Origin: RH-AL1 sp964247745
GTDB taxonomy: Bacteria; Pseudomonadota; Alphaproteobacteria; Rhizobiales; Beijerinckiaceae
NCBI GenBank assembly: GCA_964247745.1
Contig: CAXTVT010000009.1
Span: 1 to 64,000 of the forward strand
Length of the DNA: 64,000 nucleotides
Direction: 5' to 3'
The notes beneath the pieces were generated by a model. That model made no database searches, was not told the origin of the DNA, and saw nothing but the letters and a program-made list of their open reading frames with translations. Position numbers and translations under genes: made by a program. Positions 40,636-49,804 of the stretch are shown piece after piece; the first letter of the stretch is position 1, and every line of letters starts with the position of its first letter.

Positions 40636-41365
40636 ACGGGTGCGTCCGCGACGCCTCCAGGTGCAGCACCTCGGCGGCGACGCGCAACGCCAGCAGGTGG
40701 TAGCCGGCGTCGCCCATGTGCAGCCCGTCGGGCGAGATCATCTCGGCCATGGTCATCACGCCGGAACGGATCCAGTCGTGCATGAGGTCGGTGCGGCGGA
40801 TGACCGTCACGCCCATGTCGGCGCCGATGCGGCGCACGGCGACGCGGAAGGTGTCGGCGGCGCCGGTCGCCTCGAGCTTGGGGCACCATTGCGGCTCCAT
40901 CAGCACCACGGTGATGCCGGCGCGGCGGATCGCGGCGATGCCGGCGCGGGTCTCGCGCTCGAAGCGCTCCAGCGGCACGTGGCGCAGCGCGTCGTTGCTG
41001 CCGGTCTGCCAGATCGCGATGTCGGGCCGCGCGGCGAGCACGTCGTGGCCGAGGCGCCCCATCATGTCGTCGACGTCCTCGCCGCCGATGCCGCGGTTGA
41101 CGACCTGGACGCGGTCGCCGTCCGGCATCGAGGCGCGCAAGAGGAGTTCGAGCTGGGCGGGATAGGCGGCGGCGGGGCTCGAGGCGCCGACGCCCTGGGT
41201 CGAGGACGAGCCGAAGGCGACGATGCGCAGCGCGTGCGGGAAGGCGCCGGAGAGCTTCGGCGAGGCGCCGGCATCCGACAGGCGCGACGCGGCGCCCACC
41301 GTGGCGGCGACGACGGCCAGCGCGACGCCGAGCTTGCGGAAACGGGAGACGCGGACCGGGACCAT
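40616..41365 (-). CDS. SGNH/GDSL-family hydrolase, exported
   Basis: 249 residues with an N-terminal membrane/signal segment (FRKLGVALAVVAATVGAASR). The nucleophile Ser lies in VAFGSSSTQGVGASS (block I), Gly in NRGIGGEDVDDM (block II), Asn in WQTGSNDALRH (block III) and the Asp/His pair in ISPDGLHMGDAGYHLLA (block V). These enzymes remove acetyl or acyl groups from carbohydrates or lipids; the substrate is unknown. The ATG at 41365 follows GGAAGGA. It lies between an unknown membrane protein and a GST gene. Confidence 0.85.
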   Translation of the reverse strand: MVPVRVSRFRKLGVALAVVAATVGAASRLSDAGASPKLSGAFPHALRIVAFGSSSTQGVGASSPAAAYPAQLELLLRASMPDGDRVQVVNRGIGGEDVDDMMGRLGHDVLAARPDIAIWQTGSNDALRHVPLERFERETRAGIAAIRRAGITVVLMEPQWCPKLEATGAADTFRVAVRRIGADMGVTVIRRTDLMHDWIRSGVMTMAEMISPDGLHMGDAGYHLLALRVAAEVLHLEASRTHPFKTAQL

Positions 41366-41636
41366 GGATCGAGTCCTTCCGCCCGTGGAGCACGGGCGCT
41401 GCGGCAGATCGGGAGATGATGGGAGGGAGCCGCGGGTCGCCTCGTTGCGACGGATCGAGCTCGTGCAGCCGCTTTGCTCCAGGATCAAATTTGACGCAAG
41501 CCTTTCCTTTCGGCAGGCGATGATCGATCTCGCGCCATCGTGACAAGACGGCGCCCGGGAGGTGGACGCGGGCCTTCCGTTCGGTCATGCCAGCCGGCGA
41601 ACGAGGGACGGGATCGCCCGCCCCGGAGGACGCGTG

Positions 41637-42248
41637 ATGAAGCTCTTCTGGTCACCGCGCAGCTGCGCCATCGAGATCGCGGCGCTGCTCGACGAAGCGG
41701 GCGCGCCCTACGAGGCGGTGAAGGTCGACACCGGCGTCGGCGAACAGCACGGTGCGGCCTTCAAGGCGATCAACCCCAAGGGCAAACTGCCGGCGCTGTT
41801 GCGCGACGACGGCACCGTCCTCACGGAATGGCCCGCCATCGCGCTGTGGATCGCGCACACCCACCCGCAGGCCGGGCTGTGGCCGCGCGAGCCCGAGGCG
41901 GAGGCGCGGGCGGCGGAGATGCTGTTCTACACGGTCGGCACGCTGCACGGGCAGGCCTTCCGCCGCATCTTCTTTCCCAAGGAGTTCTGTAAGGACGAGG
42001 CGCACCTGCCCGAGGTGAAGGCCGACGGCAAGGCGATGGCCACCGCGGGCTACGAGATCCTCGCCGCGCAGCTCGGCGATCGGCCCTACGCCGCCGGCGA
42101 GACCTTCTCGATCGCCGACGCCGCGATCTTCTACACGACGCGCTGGGCCAAAATGACCAAGGTGCCGCTGCCCGCCGCCATCGAGGCGCTGGCCGGGCGC
42201 GTAGGACAGCGCCCCCCGTTCACGGCGGCGGTGGCGACGCTGGTCTGA
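41637..42248 (+). CDS. Glutathione S-transferase family protein
   Basis: 203 residues: N-terminal thioredoxin-like domain (MKLFWSPRSCAIEIAALLDE ... NPKGKLPALLRDDGTVLTEW) and C-terminal all-helical GST domain (LAAQLGDRPYAAGETFSIAD). The SPRSCA stretch near the N-terminus holds the likely catalytic Ser/Cys, as in beta-class enzymes. ATG at 41637 follows CCGGAGGA. Conjugates or reduces electrophiles with glutathione; the substrate is unknown. Confidence 0.88.
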   Translation: MKLFWSPRSCAIEIAALLDEAGAPYEAVKVDTGVGEQHGAAFKAINPKGKLPALLRDDGTVLTEWPAIALWIAHTHPQAGLWPREPEAEARAAEMLFYTVGTLHGQAFRRIFFPKEFCKDEAHLPEVKADGKAMATAGYEILAAQLGDRPYAAGETFSIADAAIFYTTRWAKMTKVPLPAAIEALAGRVGQRPPFTAAVATLV

Positions 42249-42380
42249 GCGCGGCGCGGCGATCGACCTGGAAAGCGAGGGCGCGACCCCGCGCTCGTCA
42301 ACCCGTCACGCGGCTGCGATAAGAGCGAGCAGGCAGCCGGCCCCCTTATCGGCCGGAGGCCGATCTCGTCCGGAGCGCCC

Positions 42381-45131
42381 ATGAAGATCGAGATGCCCAA
42401 TGTCCCGCACCGCGCGGTGGCGGAGACGGCGGAGGGCAAGCGCCTCGCCGAGGCCGACCGCGCCGCGCCAGGCGGCGTCTCGTGGCGCCGTTTCGGCCCC
42501 TACCTCAGCGACCGGCAATGGGGCACGGTGCGCGAGGACTACAGTCCGGACGGCGAGGCCTGGACCTACCTGCCGCACGACGAGGCCCGCTCCAAGGCCT
42601 ACCGTTGGGGCGAGGACGCCATCGCCGGCTTCGCCGACGACAAGCTCGCCATCTGCCTCGGCCTCGCGCTGTGGAATGGTCACGATCCGATCCTCAAGGA
42701 GCGGCTGTTCGGCCTCACCAACAGCCAGGGCAACCACGGCGAGGACGTCAAGGAGCTCTACTACTACCTCGACGGCACCCCGACGCATTCGTACATGCGC
42801 ATGCTCTACAAGTATCCGCAGGCGGCGTTCCCCTACGAGGACCTGATCGAGACCAACGCCAAGCGTTCGCTCACCGAACGCGAATACGAGATCATCGACA
42901 CCGGCCTGTTCGAGCACGACCGCTACTTCGACGTGACGGTCGAATACGCCAAGGCCGCGCCCGACGACATCCTCATGCTGGTCACCGTGGCCAACCGCGG
43001 TGACGCGGAGGCCGCGCTCCGCGTGCTGCCGCAGCTATGGTCGCGCAACACATGGACTTGGAGCGGCGACGCCGCGCGGCGCCCGACGCTGGCGGCGGAC
43101 GGCGAGCGGGCCGTGAGCGTGGCGCATCCCGACATCCCGGCGATGCGGCTCGCCTGCGACGGCGCCCCGGAGCTGCTGTTCTGCGAGAACGAGAGCAATC
43201 CGAAGCTCTGGGGCCAGCCGTCCCCCGGCTTCTTCAAGGACGGCATCGGCGACCATGTCGTCGGCGGCATCGCCGAAGCGGTGAATCCCGCGCGCATCGG
43301 CACCAAGGCGGCGGCGCATTACACCGTGACCGTGCCGGCGCACGGCGAGGTCACGCTGCGGCTGCGCCTGAGGCCGGCTGCCATGGCCGCCGACGCCTTC
43401 TCCAATTTCGACGCCGCGATGCAGGCGCGACGCGACGAATGCGACGCCTTCTACGCCGCGATGCAGGCCGGCATCGACGATGCCGACAAGCGCCTGGTGC
43501 AGCGCCAGGCCTTCGCCGGCATGCTGTGGAGCAAGCAATATTACGGCTTCGACGTGCGGCAATGGCTGAACGGCGATCCGGCCGAGCCGCGCCCGCCGCA
43601 CGAGCGCCTGCTCGGTCGCGACGCCGACTGGAACCACCTGTGTTCCGACGAGATCTTCTCGATGCCGGATGCCTGGGAATATCCCTGGTTCGCCGCCTGG
43701 GACCTGGCGTTCCATTGCGTGACCTTCGCGCTGATCGATCCGGCCTTCGCCAAGGCACAGCTGGTGCTGCTGTTGCAGTCGCGCTTCCTGCACCCCAACG
43801 GGCAGATCCCGGCCTACGAGTGGAACTTCGGCGACACCAACCCGCCGGTGCACGCGCTGGCCGCGCTGCAGATCTTCGACATCGACCGCGCCCGCTGCGG
43901 CGTCGCCGATCTCACCTTCCTGCGCCGCGTCTACCACAAGCTGACGCTGAACTTCACCTGGTGGGTGAACCGCGAGGATTCCAACGACCGCAACATCTTC
44001 GAGGGCGGCTTCCTCGGGCTCGACAACATCTCGTTGTTCAACCGCTCCGGCCAGTTGCCCGAGGGCGGGCACCTGGACCAGGCCGACGGCACGGCCTGGG
44101 CGGCGGTCTACGCGCTCAACCTGATGCGCATGTCGATCGAGCTGGCGATGGACGACCACGTCTACGAGGACATGGCGATCAAGTTCTTCGAGCATTTCCT
44201 GCTCATCGCCGGCGCGGTGCATCGCAAGATCGGCTCCCACGGCGACGGCTTGTGGGACGAGGAGGACGGCTTCTACTACGACCTGCTCGAAATCCCCGGG
44301 CAGGACGAGGTGCCGCTCAAGGTGCGCTCGATGGTCGGGCTGATCCCGCTGTTCGCCGTGGAGCTGCTGCGCGGCGACATCTTCGAGACACTGCCCGACT
44401 TCGGCGCCCGGGTGAAATGGCTGTTCGCCAACCGGCCCGACCTGTCGAAGCTGGTATCGCGATGGAACGACGTGAACAGCGCCGACTATTCGATGCTCGC
44501 CTTGATGCGCAAGCAGCGCCTCAACCGCGTGCTGACGCGCATGCTCGAGGAGACCGAGTTCCTCTCGCCCTATGGCATCCGCTCGGTGTCGAAGGTGCAC
44601 GAGGCGCATCCGGCCGTGGTGACGATCCAGGGCGAGGAGCACCGCGTCGACTACGAGCCGGGCGAGGGCACGACGCGGCTGTTCGGCGGCAATTCGAACT
44701 GGCGCGGCCCGATCTGGATGCCGGTGAACTTCCTCATCGTGGTGGCGCTGCATCGCTACCAGACCTTCTACGGCGACGATTTCGAGCTCGAGGTCCCGAC
44801 CGGCTCGGGCACCAAGATGAAGCTCGGCCAGATCGGCCACGAGATCGCGCGGCGCCTGACCGGCCTGTTCCTGCGCGACGGCGACGGCCGCCGCGCGATC
44901 TACGACGGCAACGCGAAGATGCAGCAGGACCCACACTTTCGCGATCACATCCTGTTCTACGAGCATTTCCACGGCGACACGGGCCGCGGCCTCGGCGCCT
45001 CGCACCAGACCGGTTGGACCGGTCTGGTGGCGCTGCTGCTGCATCCGCCGCACGAGATGGACCCCGACTTGGGCGAGCGTGCAACCGAAGCTGAGCCGCA
45101 GGGTTCTTGCGCCGCAGGAGCAGCAGCATGA
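42381..45131 (+). CDS. MGH1-like (GH63-related) glycoside hydrolase, cytosolic
   Basis: 916 residues without signal peptide. An N-terminal beta-rich region is followed by an (alpha/alpha)6 barrel with the catalytic-type stretches EYPWFAAWDLAFHCVTFALI, FGDTNPPVHALAALQIFDID, EGGFLGLDNISLFNRSGQLP, GGNSNWRGPIWMPVNFLIVV and HQTGWTGLVALLLHPP. This is the mannosylglycerate-hydrolase MGH1-like/glucosidase family; members release glucose or mannose from small alpha-glycosides such as glucosylglycerate. The 3' end overlaps the SDR gene by 4 bases (ATGA), so the sugar released may be passed to that dehydrogenase. The substrate is inferred. Confidence 0.85.
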   Translation: MKIEMPNVPHRAVAETAEGKRLAEADRAAPGGVSWRRFGPYLSDRQWGTVREDYSPDGEAWTYLPHDEARSKAYRWGEDAIAGFADDKLAICLGLALWNGHDPILKERLFGLTNSQGNHGEDVKELYYYLDGTPTHSYMRMLYKYPQAAFPYEDLIETNAKRSLTEREYEIIDTGLFEHDRYFDVTVEYAKAAPDDILMLVTVANRGDAEAALRVLPQLWSRNTWTWSGDAARRPTLAADGERAVSVAHPDIPAMRLACDGAPELLFCENESNPKLWGQPSPGFFKDGIGDHVVGGIAEAVNPARIGTKAAAHYTVTVPAHGEVTLRLRLRPAAMAADAFSNFDAAMQARRDECDAFYAAMQAGIDDADKRLVQRQAFAGMLWSKQYYGFDVRQWLNGDPAEPRPPHERLLGRDADWNHLCSDEIFSMPDAWEYPWFAAWDLAFHCVTFALIDPAFAKAQLVLLLQSRFLHPNGQIPAYEWNFGDTNPPVHALAALQIFDIDRARCGVADLTFLRRVYHKLTLNFTWWVNREDSNDRNIFEGGFLGLDNISLFNRSGQLPEGGHLDQADGTAWAAVYALNLMRMSIELAMDDHVYEDMAIKFFEHFLLIAGAVHRKIGSHGDGLWDEEDGFYYDLLEIPGQDEVPLKVRSMVGLIPLFAVELLRGDIFETLPDFGARVKWLFANRPDLSKLVSRWNDVNSADYSMLALMRKQRLNRVLTRMLEETEFLSPYGIRSVSKVHEAHPAVVTIQGEEHRVDYEPGEGTTRLFGGNSNWRGPIWMPVNFLIVVALHRYQTFYGDDFELEVPTGSGTKMKLGQIGHEIARRLTGLFLRDGDGRRAIYDGNAKMQQDPHFRDHILFYEHFHGDTGRGLGASHQTGWTGLVALLLHPPHEMDPDLGERATEAEPQGSCAAGAAA

Positions 45132-45997
45132 CCGATCCGAAGAGCCCGACCGCCCCCCGCGCGCCCGACAGCGAGCCGCTTCCGAAGGTCGGCTACGCCG
45201 AGATCCTAAAGGGCCAGCCGGCGATCGTCACCGGCGCCAATTCCGGGATCGGCGAGGCCGTCGCGATCGGCCTGGCCCGCGCCGGCGCCGACGTCTGCGT
45301 GAACTACGTCACGCATCCCGAGACGGCCGAGGAGGTCGCCCACAAGATCGAGGGCTACGGCCGCAAGGCGATCGTGGTGAAGGCCGACGTCTCCAAGGAG
45401 GACGAGGTCGAGGCCATGTACAAGCAGGCCATCGACAGCTTCGGGACGATTCACATCTCGGTCAGCAACGCCGGGCTGCAGAAGGATGCCGCCTTCGTAG
45501 ACATGACGATGGCGCAGTGGGAGACCGTCATCGGCGTCAACCTGACCGGCCAGTTCCTGTGCCAGCGCGCCGCCGCCCGCGAGTTCCTGCGCCGCGGCGT
45601 GGTCGAGAGCGTCTCGGTCGCCGCCGGCAAGATGATCTGCATGAGCTCGGTGCACCAGGCGATCCCGTGGGCCGGCCACGTGAACTATGCGACCTCGAAG
45701 GGCGGCATCAAGCTGATGATGGAATCCATGGCGCAGGAGCTGGCGCCGCACCGCATCCGCGTCAACGCGATCGGGCCCGGCGCCATCCGCACGCCGATCA
45801 ACACCGAGGCCTGGAGCACCGAGGAGGCCTACAAGTCGTTGATGACGCTGGTGCCCTACAAGCGCATCGGCGAACCCGACGACATCGCCCAGGCCGCCGC
45901 GTGGCTCGCTTCCGACCATGCCGACTACATCACCGGCATCACCTTGTTCGTCGATGGCGGCATGACGCTCTATCCCGGCTTCGCCACCGGCGGCTGA
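45128..45997 (+). CDS. Short-chain dehydrogenase, glucose 1-dehydrogenase-like
   Basis: 289 residues. SDR motifs: TGANSGIGEAVAIGLA (cofactor), SNAGLQKDAAF (NAG), catalytic Ser in MICMSSVHQAIPW, Tyr/Lys in HVNYATSKGG, and VNAIGPGAIRTP. The AIVVKADVSKEDEV region and the C-terminal DGGMTLYPGFATGG resemble glucose 1-dehydrogenases that oxidise glucose to gluconolactone with NAD(P). The N-terminal 30 residues are an extension with many prolines. The start overlaps the glycosidase stop (ATGA), supporting a shared pathway. Confidence 0.85.
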   Translation: MTDPKSPTAPRAPDSEPLPKVGYAEILKGQPAIVTGANSGIGEAVAIGLARAGADVCVNYVTHPETAEEVAHKIEGYGRKAIVVKADVSKEDEVEAMYKQAIDSFGTIHISVSNAGLQKDAAFVDMTMAQWETVIGVNLTGQFLCQRAAAREFLRRGVVESVSVAAGKMICMSSVHQAIPWAGHVNYATSKGGIKLMMESMAQELAPHRIRVNAIGPGAIRTPINTEAWSTEEAYKSLMTLVPYKRIGEPDDIAQAAAWLASDHADYITGITLFVDGGMTLYPGFATGG

Positions 45998-46033
45998 CAC
46001 TCCCGGCATCGGGGCGTCCCAATGCCCGGACGT

Positions 46034-47309
46034 TCATCGCGATGTCTGGAAGCGCTCGTCGATCGTCGCGAAGCGCCGGACCAAGTCACCCGTGGCCGCG
46101 TCCGGCACGCCGCTCTCGGCCGCATAACGAGGAAAGGCGGCGACCGCGTCCCGGACCTTCTCGATCACGGCATCGACCGTCGCCGCCTTGATCGAGGCCG
46201 TTTGCGCAAGCGTCCTCAGATGCGCCCGACCAGGGCGCCGTCCTTCGCCGGCCACGGCCATGCTGTGCTCGCCGCCTGGCCCTTCCGAAGGCGTCACGTC
46301 GAAGGCCGGCGTCAACCGCCAGCGGCCGTCCCCATCCATTGCGTACGCATGATTCTTGGCATGATCGTCCTTGTTGCCGATCGCCACGTTGAAGACGGCG
46401 CGCCGGAACGCTTCCTCCACGTCCGACGCCCGCTCCGTCAGGATGCGCGTCGCCTTGAGGAAGGTCTCGTAGTCGACGGAGGGATGGCGGAAATCGGCAT
46501 GGAGAAGACCGGCCAGGCTGTGCACGTGCACCCGTCGGCCCGCGACGCGATCGAATCGACGCACGGCGAAATGCGCTTGCCCGGACGCGCCGAGGATCGC
46601 CATCGTGTCGGGAAACGCGATCCCCGCGTGCCGTGCCGTGCGGGCGATGGCGTTCTCGATGCGGCCGGCCTCCTGTGGGTCGGTGTCCGTCCTGAACTTG
46701 ACCAGCCAGGCCTCGCCGGCCGTCGTGGCTCCGGTATCGAGCGATGTCGCCGGACGCGGCATCGCGCAGCACCAGGATCTTCGGTCGTGCGCCCGCGGAT
46801 CCTCCGTTCGCCCCCAGCAGGAGTTCGACGTCGCCCGTGCGGCCGGCATCCAGTGCGGCGCCCGCCCGGATCGCCGCCGCGCTCGCGGCCAAAGCATCGA
46901 GGTCGAAGCTGGCGCCCCCGTCGCTCCTCGGGGAGCGATCGGGGCGGTAGGACAGGGCACCCATTCCTCGCTCGCCGACGAAGGCGAGCCGCTCGATCGG
47001 CGTCGAGGCACCGGGATCGTATCCGAGCGCCCGAAGCTTGCGGTCGAGCAGAAGGCGGCCCCAGCCATCGGGAAGGCTGTCGGCGAAGACGCCGAACAGA
47101 CCGTCGAACGGCGTCGGCGGCGCCGAGCGGACATCGGGACCGGCCGGCAGATGGAACGGTGAAATGGCGAGGCCGCGCGCCGCGAAGCGCCGGTCGAATT
47201 CGAAGGCGGCGGTTCGCGTGGTGCGCGACCAGGCCAACGTCCCGACAGGGCATTCCTCACCCGCGAGATGGAGGAGCACCGCCAGCCTGTCGACGCGTGC
47301 TTCAGCCAC
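46034..47309 (-). pseudogene. hipA: HipA-like serine/threonine kinase toxin gene with a frameshift
   Basis: From GTG 47309 the frame encodes the HipA N-terminal half: FDGLFGVFADSLPDGWGRLL, then LLLGANGGSAGARPKILVLR. Around 46731-46745 homology passes to another frame, which continues with GEAWLVKFRTDTDPQEAGRI, FAVRRFDR, the catalytic loop IGNKDDHAKNHAYA and FDVTPSEGPGGEHSMAV to 46034. The total span is 1276 bases, one more than a multiple of three. Joined, the protein would have about 424 residues, the normal size. Either a real null mutation or a one-base error in a draft assembly. HipA kinases phosphorylate targets such as glutamyl-tRNA synthetase and cause dormancy. Confidence 0.8.
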
Positions 47310-47619
47310 CGGCCGGCATCCGAGCCGGCGACGCCCGGCGACGCTCGCGTGGTGCGACGACATCGTCGATCGATCGGGGTCTCGGTGCCGGCAGGTCCAT
47401 GAAGACGCTGCCGAGGCCGAGCGCGAAGCCGACCATCAGGACATGCTCGAGCGAGGCCGAGCCGGAGGCCTCGATGCGCTTGATCGTCGCCTCGGACACG
47501 CCCGACCGCTCGGCGAGGTCTTTCTGGGTCATGTTGGCGGCGAGTCGATGCTTGCGGAAGCCGGCGCCGAGCGCCCGCTTCGCTTCGAACGGCGTCGGCG
47601 GAAGGATCCGAGAGATCAT
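47302..47619 (-). CDS. hipB: HipB-like XRE-family antitoxin/regulator
   Basis: 105 residues. The helix-turn-helix is FRKHRLAANMTQKDLAERSG followed by VSEATIKRIEASGSASLEHV. The tail includes DVVAPRERRRASPARMPAGG. The stop overlaps the hipA start by 8 bases. It should bind HipA and repress the operon; a GATCA/TGATC inverted repeat lies 36 bases upstream of its ATG. Confidence 0.88.
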   Translation of the reverse strand: MISRILPPTPFEAKRALGAGFRKHRLAANMTQKDLAERSGVSEATIKRIEASGSASLEHVLMVGFALGLGSVFMDLPAPRPRSIDDVVAPRERRRASPARMPAGG

Positions 47620-47654
47620 ATCGGAGCTTTAGCACGGCCGTAACGCGTATAAAA

Positions 47655-47668
47655 GATCACATATGATC
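47655..47668. promoter_or_regulatory. Candidate HipB operator
   Basis: GATCACATATGATC (47655-47668) on the plus strand: inverted arms GATCA and TGATC with a four-base centre, placed upstream of hipB in an AT-rich pocket with TTTTATAC (minus strand), which could be part of the -10 region. Position and symmetry fit autorepression. Confidence 0.45.
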
Positions 47669-47685
47669 CGCTGCGCTTGTCGATC

Positions 47686-48756
47686 TCAACCTGCGAGCGC
47701 GTTGGCCTCGGCGCGCGCGACGCTGGCGCTCCCCTTCGTCGTCAGCGCCACGACAAGCTCGCGTACACCGTCCTCGCCGCCGTCGCCCGGCCGCGCCGCG
47801 ACGAGTCCGGCTGCCGCCAGGCGCTTCACGGCGGCGAGCACGTCCTCGGCGCGAAAGCCGGCGGTGTAGGGCACGCTGGTGCGGCCGAGCGCGTCGCGGC
47901 GCAGGCGCAGCGGCTTCTCGGCGACGTGGAGATAGGCGGCGAGCCGCGCGTCGAAATCCGTCGCGGCGAGCGTCTCGGGTCGCAACGCGGCGCGCCGTTC
48001 GCGGAAGCCGGTGATCGTCGCGGCGGCGGCGGACCAGCTGTCGCCGTCGCCGACGCTGAACAGGACGTCGCCGATGCCGGCATGGCCGGCGTCGAGCACC
48101 AGCAGCGGCTGCAGAAAGGCGGTGCCGCGCGCGCGGACGCCCTCGATCTCGGCGAGACCGGGCTGGCGCAGCAGCACGAGGCAATCGGCGTGCGGCGCGG
48201 CCACCAGGCGGAAGCAATAGTCGAGGCCTTCGCGCTCCGCCGCGTTCGGCGCGGGGAAGACCGCGGCGGTCGGCCGCTCCGAGAGGCCGCGCACGCGCCA
48301 CAGCACGTCGGCGGCGCTGTGGGCGTCGTCGGCCTGCGGTTCGGCGAGGAACCCGGCGAGATCGACCTCGGATTGCGCCGCCGCGAGGTGCAGGAACTCG
48401 TCGCAGAAGGCGTAGAGCGCGTCGGGCTCGATCGGCTTCGACAAGATGCGGTCGAACAGGCAATCCGCGCCTCGCCGCGCCGCCAGCCCGAAATGGTCGG
48501 CGGTGATCGCGACCATGTTGAGGTTGGTGTTGGTCTTCTCGCCGAGCGTACGCATCAGACGGGCCAGCGCGTAGCCGTCCATCTCGGGCAGGTGATAGTC
48601 GATGAAGACGAGGTCGTAGGCATTGTCCTGGACGCAGCGCAACGCGACGAAGCCGTCGCCGGCCTCGTCGACCTCGTAGCCCCGCGCCCGCAGGAGAGCG
48701 GACAGCACGTCGCGCGAAACGGGGTCGTCCTCGACGAGAAGGATACGGGCCGACAT
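47686..48756 (-). CDS. Response regulator with unusual C-terminal region, last gene of the cellulose operon
   Basis: 356 residues. Residues 1-125 form a receiver domain: acidic pocket VEDDPVSRDVL, phospho-acceptor D53 in LVFIDYHLPEMDG, Thr in MVAITADHF and Lys in ILSKPIEPDALY. The remaining ~230 residues contain no HTH or GGDEF motif that I recognise; a winged-helix-like end (EDVLAAVKRLAAAGLVAARP) is possible. ATG 48756 is 13 bases after bcsN ends, so it is probably cotranscribed with the cellulose genes. It may respond to the divergent hybrid kinase. Confidence 0.8.
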   Translation of the reverse strand: MSARILLVEDDPVSRDVLSALLRARGYEVDEAGDGFVALRCVQDNAYDLVFIDYHLPEMDGYALARLMRTLGEKTNTNLNMVAITADHFGLAARRGADCLFDRILSKPIEPDALYAFCDEFLHLAAAQSEVDLAGFLAEPQADDAHSAADVLWRVRGLSERPTAAVFPAPNAAEREGLDYCFRLVAAPHADCLVLLRQPGLAEIEGVRARGTAFLQPLLVLDAGHAGIGDVLFSVGDGDSWSAAAATITGFRERRAALRPETLAATDFDARLAAYLHVAEKPLRLRRDALGRTSVPYTAGFRAEDVLAAVKRLAAAGLVAARPGDGGEDGVRELVVALTTKGSASVARAEANALAG

Positions 48757-48769
48757 GGCAGGCTGAGCC

Positions 48770-49804
48770 TCAGTTGCGGGTGGAACGGGGAGCGACGGCG
48801 CTGGGTCCGGCGAAGGCCTCGGGCGGCAGGTCGCCGCCGAGCTTCGGCGCCGCCGAGGCCACGGCCATCTCCGGCATCGGCGCGCGGACCGCGGCCGTCG
48901 TCGCGACGCCGCTGGTGAGATAGCGCGGCCCGGTCGCGGCCGGCGCCGGCGCCACGAGGTCGTCGCTCGGCTCGTAGATCGGGCGGTCGTCGCGGCGCGC
49001 CAAGGCGGTCGGACGGCGATGGCGATGCTCCGCGACACGGCGGCGTGCCGGGCGCTTGGGCTTGTCGGCCGCCGCTTCGTCGGCGATCGGCAGCACGCGG
49101 GCCTCGTCGTTCGCGGCCACGGTCACGGCCTCCTGCGGGCCGATGACGAGATGGTCGGTGAAGGCGGCCATCTCGTCGAAGCTGGTGCCGGCGCGGCACA
49201 GCCGCACGCGCACCGAGACCGGCCCCGCCAGCCCGGCATCCCGCGGGAGGCGGTTGGAGTCGATCCACTGCCACATGTACAGGCAGCGGATGTCGGCGCC
49301 GACACGGCCGAGCGCGAGGCCGTAGGGACCGTAATCGTTGCTGCGCTCGCGCTCGACCACCTGCATCGCGATGTGCGGGAAGGCGGCGCCGATCTCGGAG
49401 CGCACCGCGCCCTCGGTCGGACGGGCCAGCGGGACGCGTTCGTCGAGCGTGTCGCGGGCGTCGGTGCGCGCCAGCACGGTGATGCCGTTGCTCTCCAGCG
49501 GCACGCGCGCGCCCATCAGCGCGATGTCCTGGCGGAAGCCGTCGACGTAGTCGCGGGATCGCACCGCACCGACCGAGGCGGCCTCGGCCGGCAGCGCCGC
49601 CACGCGCGGATGATCGGAAACGGCGGCGACACGCTCGCGCCGGCCCGCACCTTCCGGAGCCAGCGCCATCATCCGCGAGCGCGGCTGCACGCTGTCCTCG
49701 AGGCTGGCGCCGGCATCGCCGGTGGCGTCGTGGGTGCAGGCGCCGAGCAGCAGCGCGAGCGGCAGGCAGGGCAGCCCGCGAAGGAGAAAGGACGAGAGCT
49801 TCAT
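48770..49804 (-). CDS. bcsN: Cellulose biosynthesis protein BcsN (lipoprotein)
   Basis: 344 residues with a lipoprotein signal peptide (LPLALLLGAC, Cys23). The central part (RSRDYVDGFRQDIALMGARV, NGITVLARTDARDT, FPHIAMQVVERERSNDYGPY, RCLYMWQWIDSN) matches the BcsN family found in alphaproteobacterial cellulose operons, whose role is unknown. The C-terminal third is basic and Pro/Ala-rich. The start overlaps the end of the TPR gene by 4 bases (ATGA). Confidence 0.85.
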   Translation of the reverse strand: MKLSSFLLRGLPCLPLALLLGACTHDATGDAGASLEDSVQPRSRMMALAPEGAGRRERVAAVSDHPRVAALPAEAASVGAVRSRDYVDGFRQDIALMGARVPLESNGITVLARTDARDTLDERVPLARPTEGAVRSEIGAAFPHIAMQVVERERSNDYGPYGLALGRVGADIRCLYMWQWIDSNRLPRDAGLAGPVSVRVRLCRAGTSFDEMAAFTDHLVIGPQEAVTVAANDEARVLPIADEAAADKPKRPARRRVAEHRHRRPTALARRDDRPIYEPSDDLVAPAPAATGPRYLTSGVATTAAVRAPMPEMAVASAAPKLGGDLPPEAFAGPSAVAPRSTRN

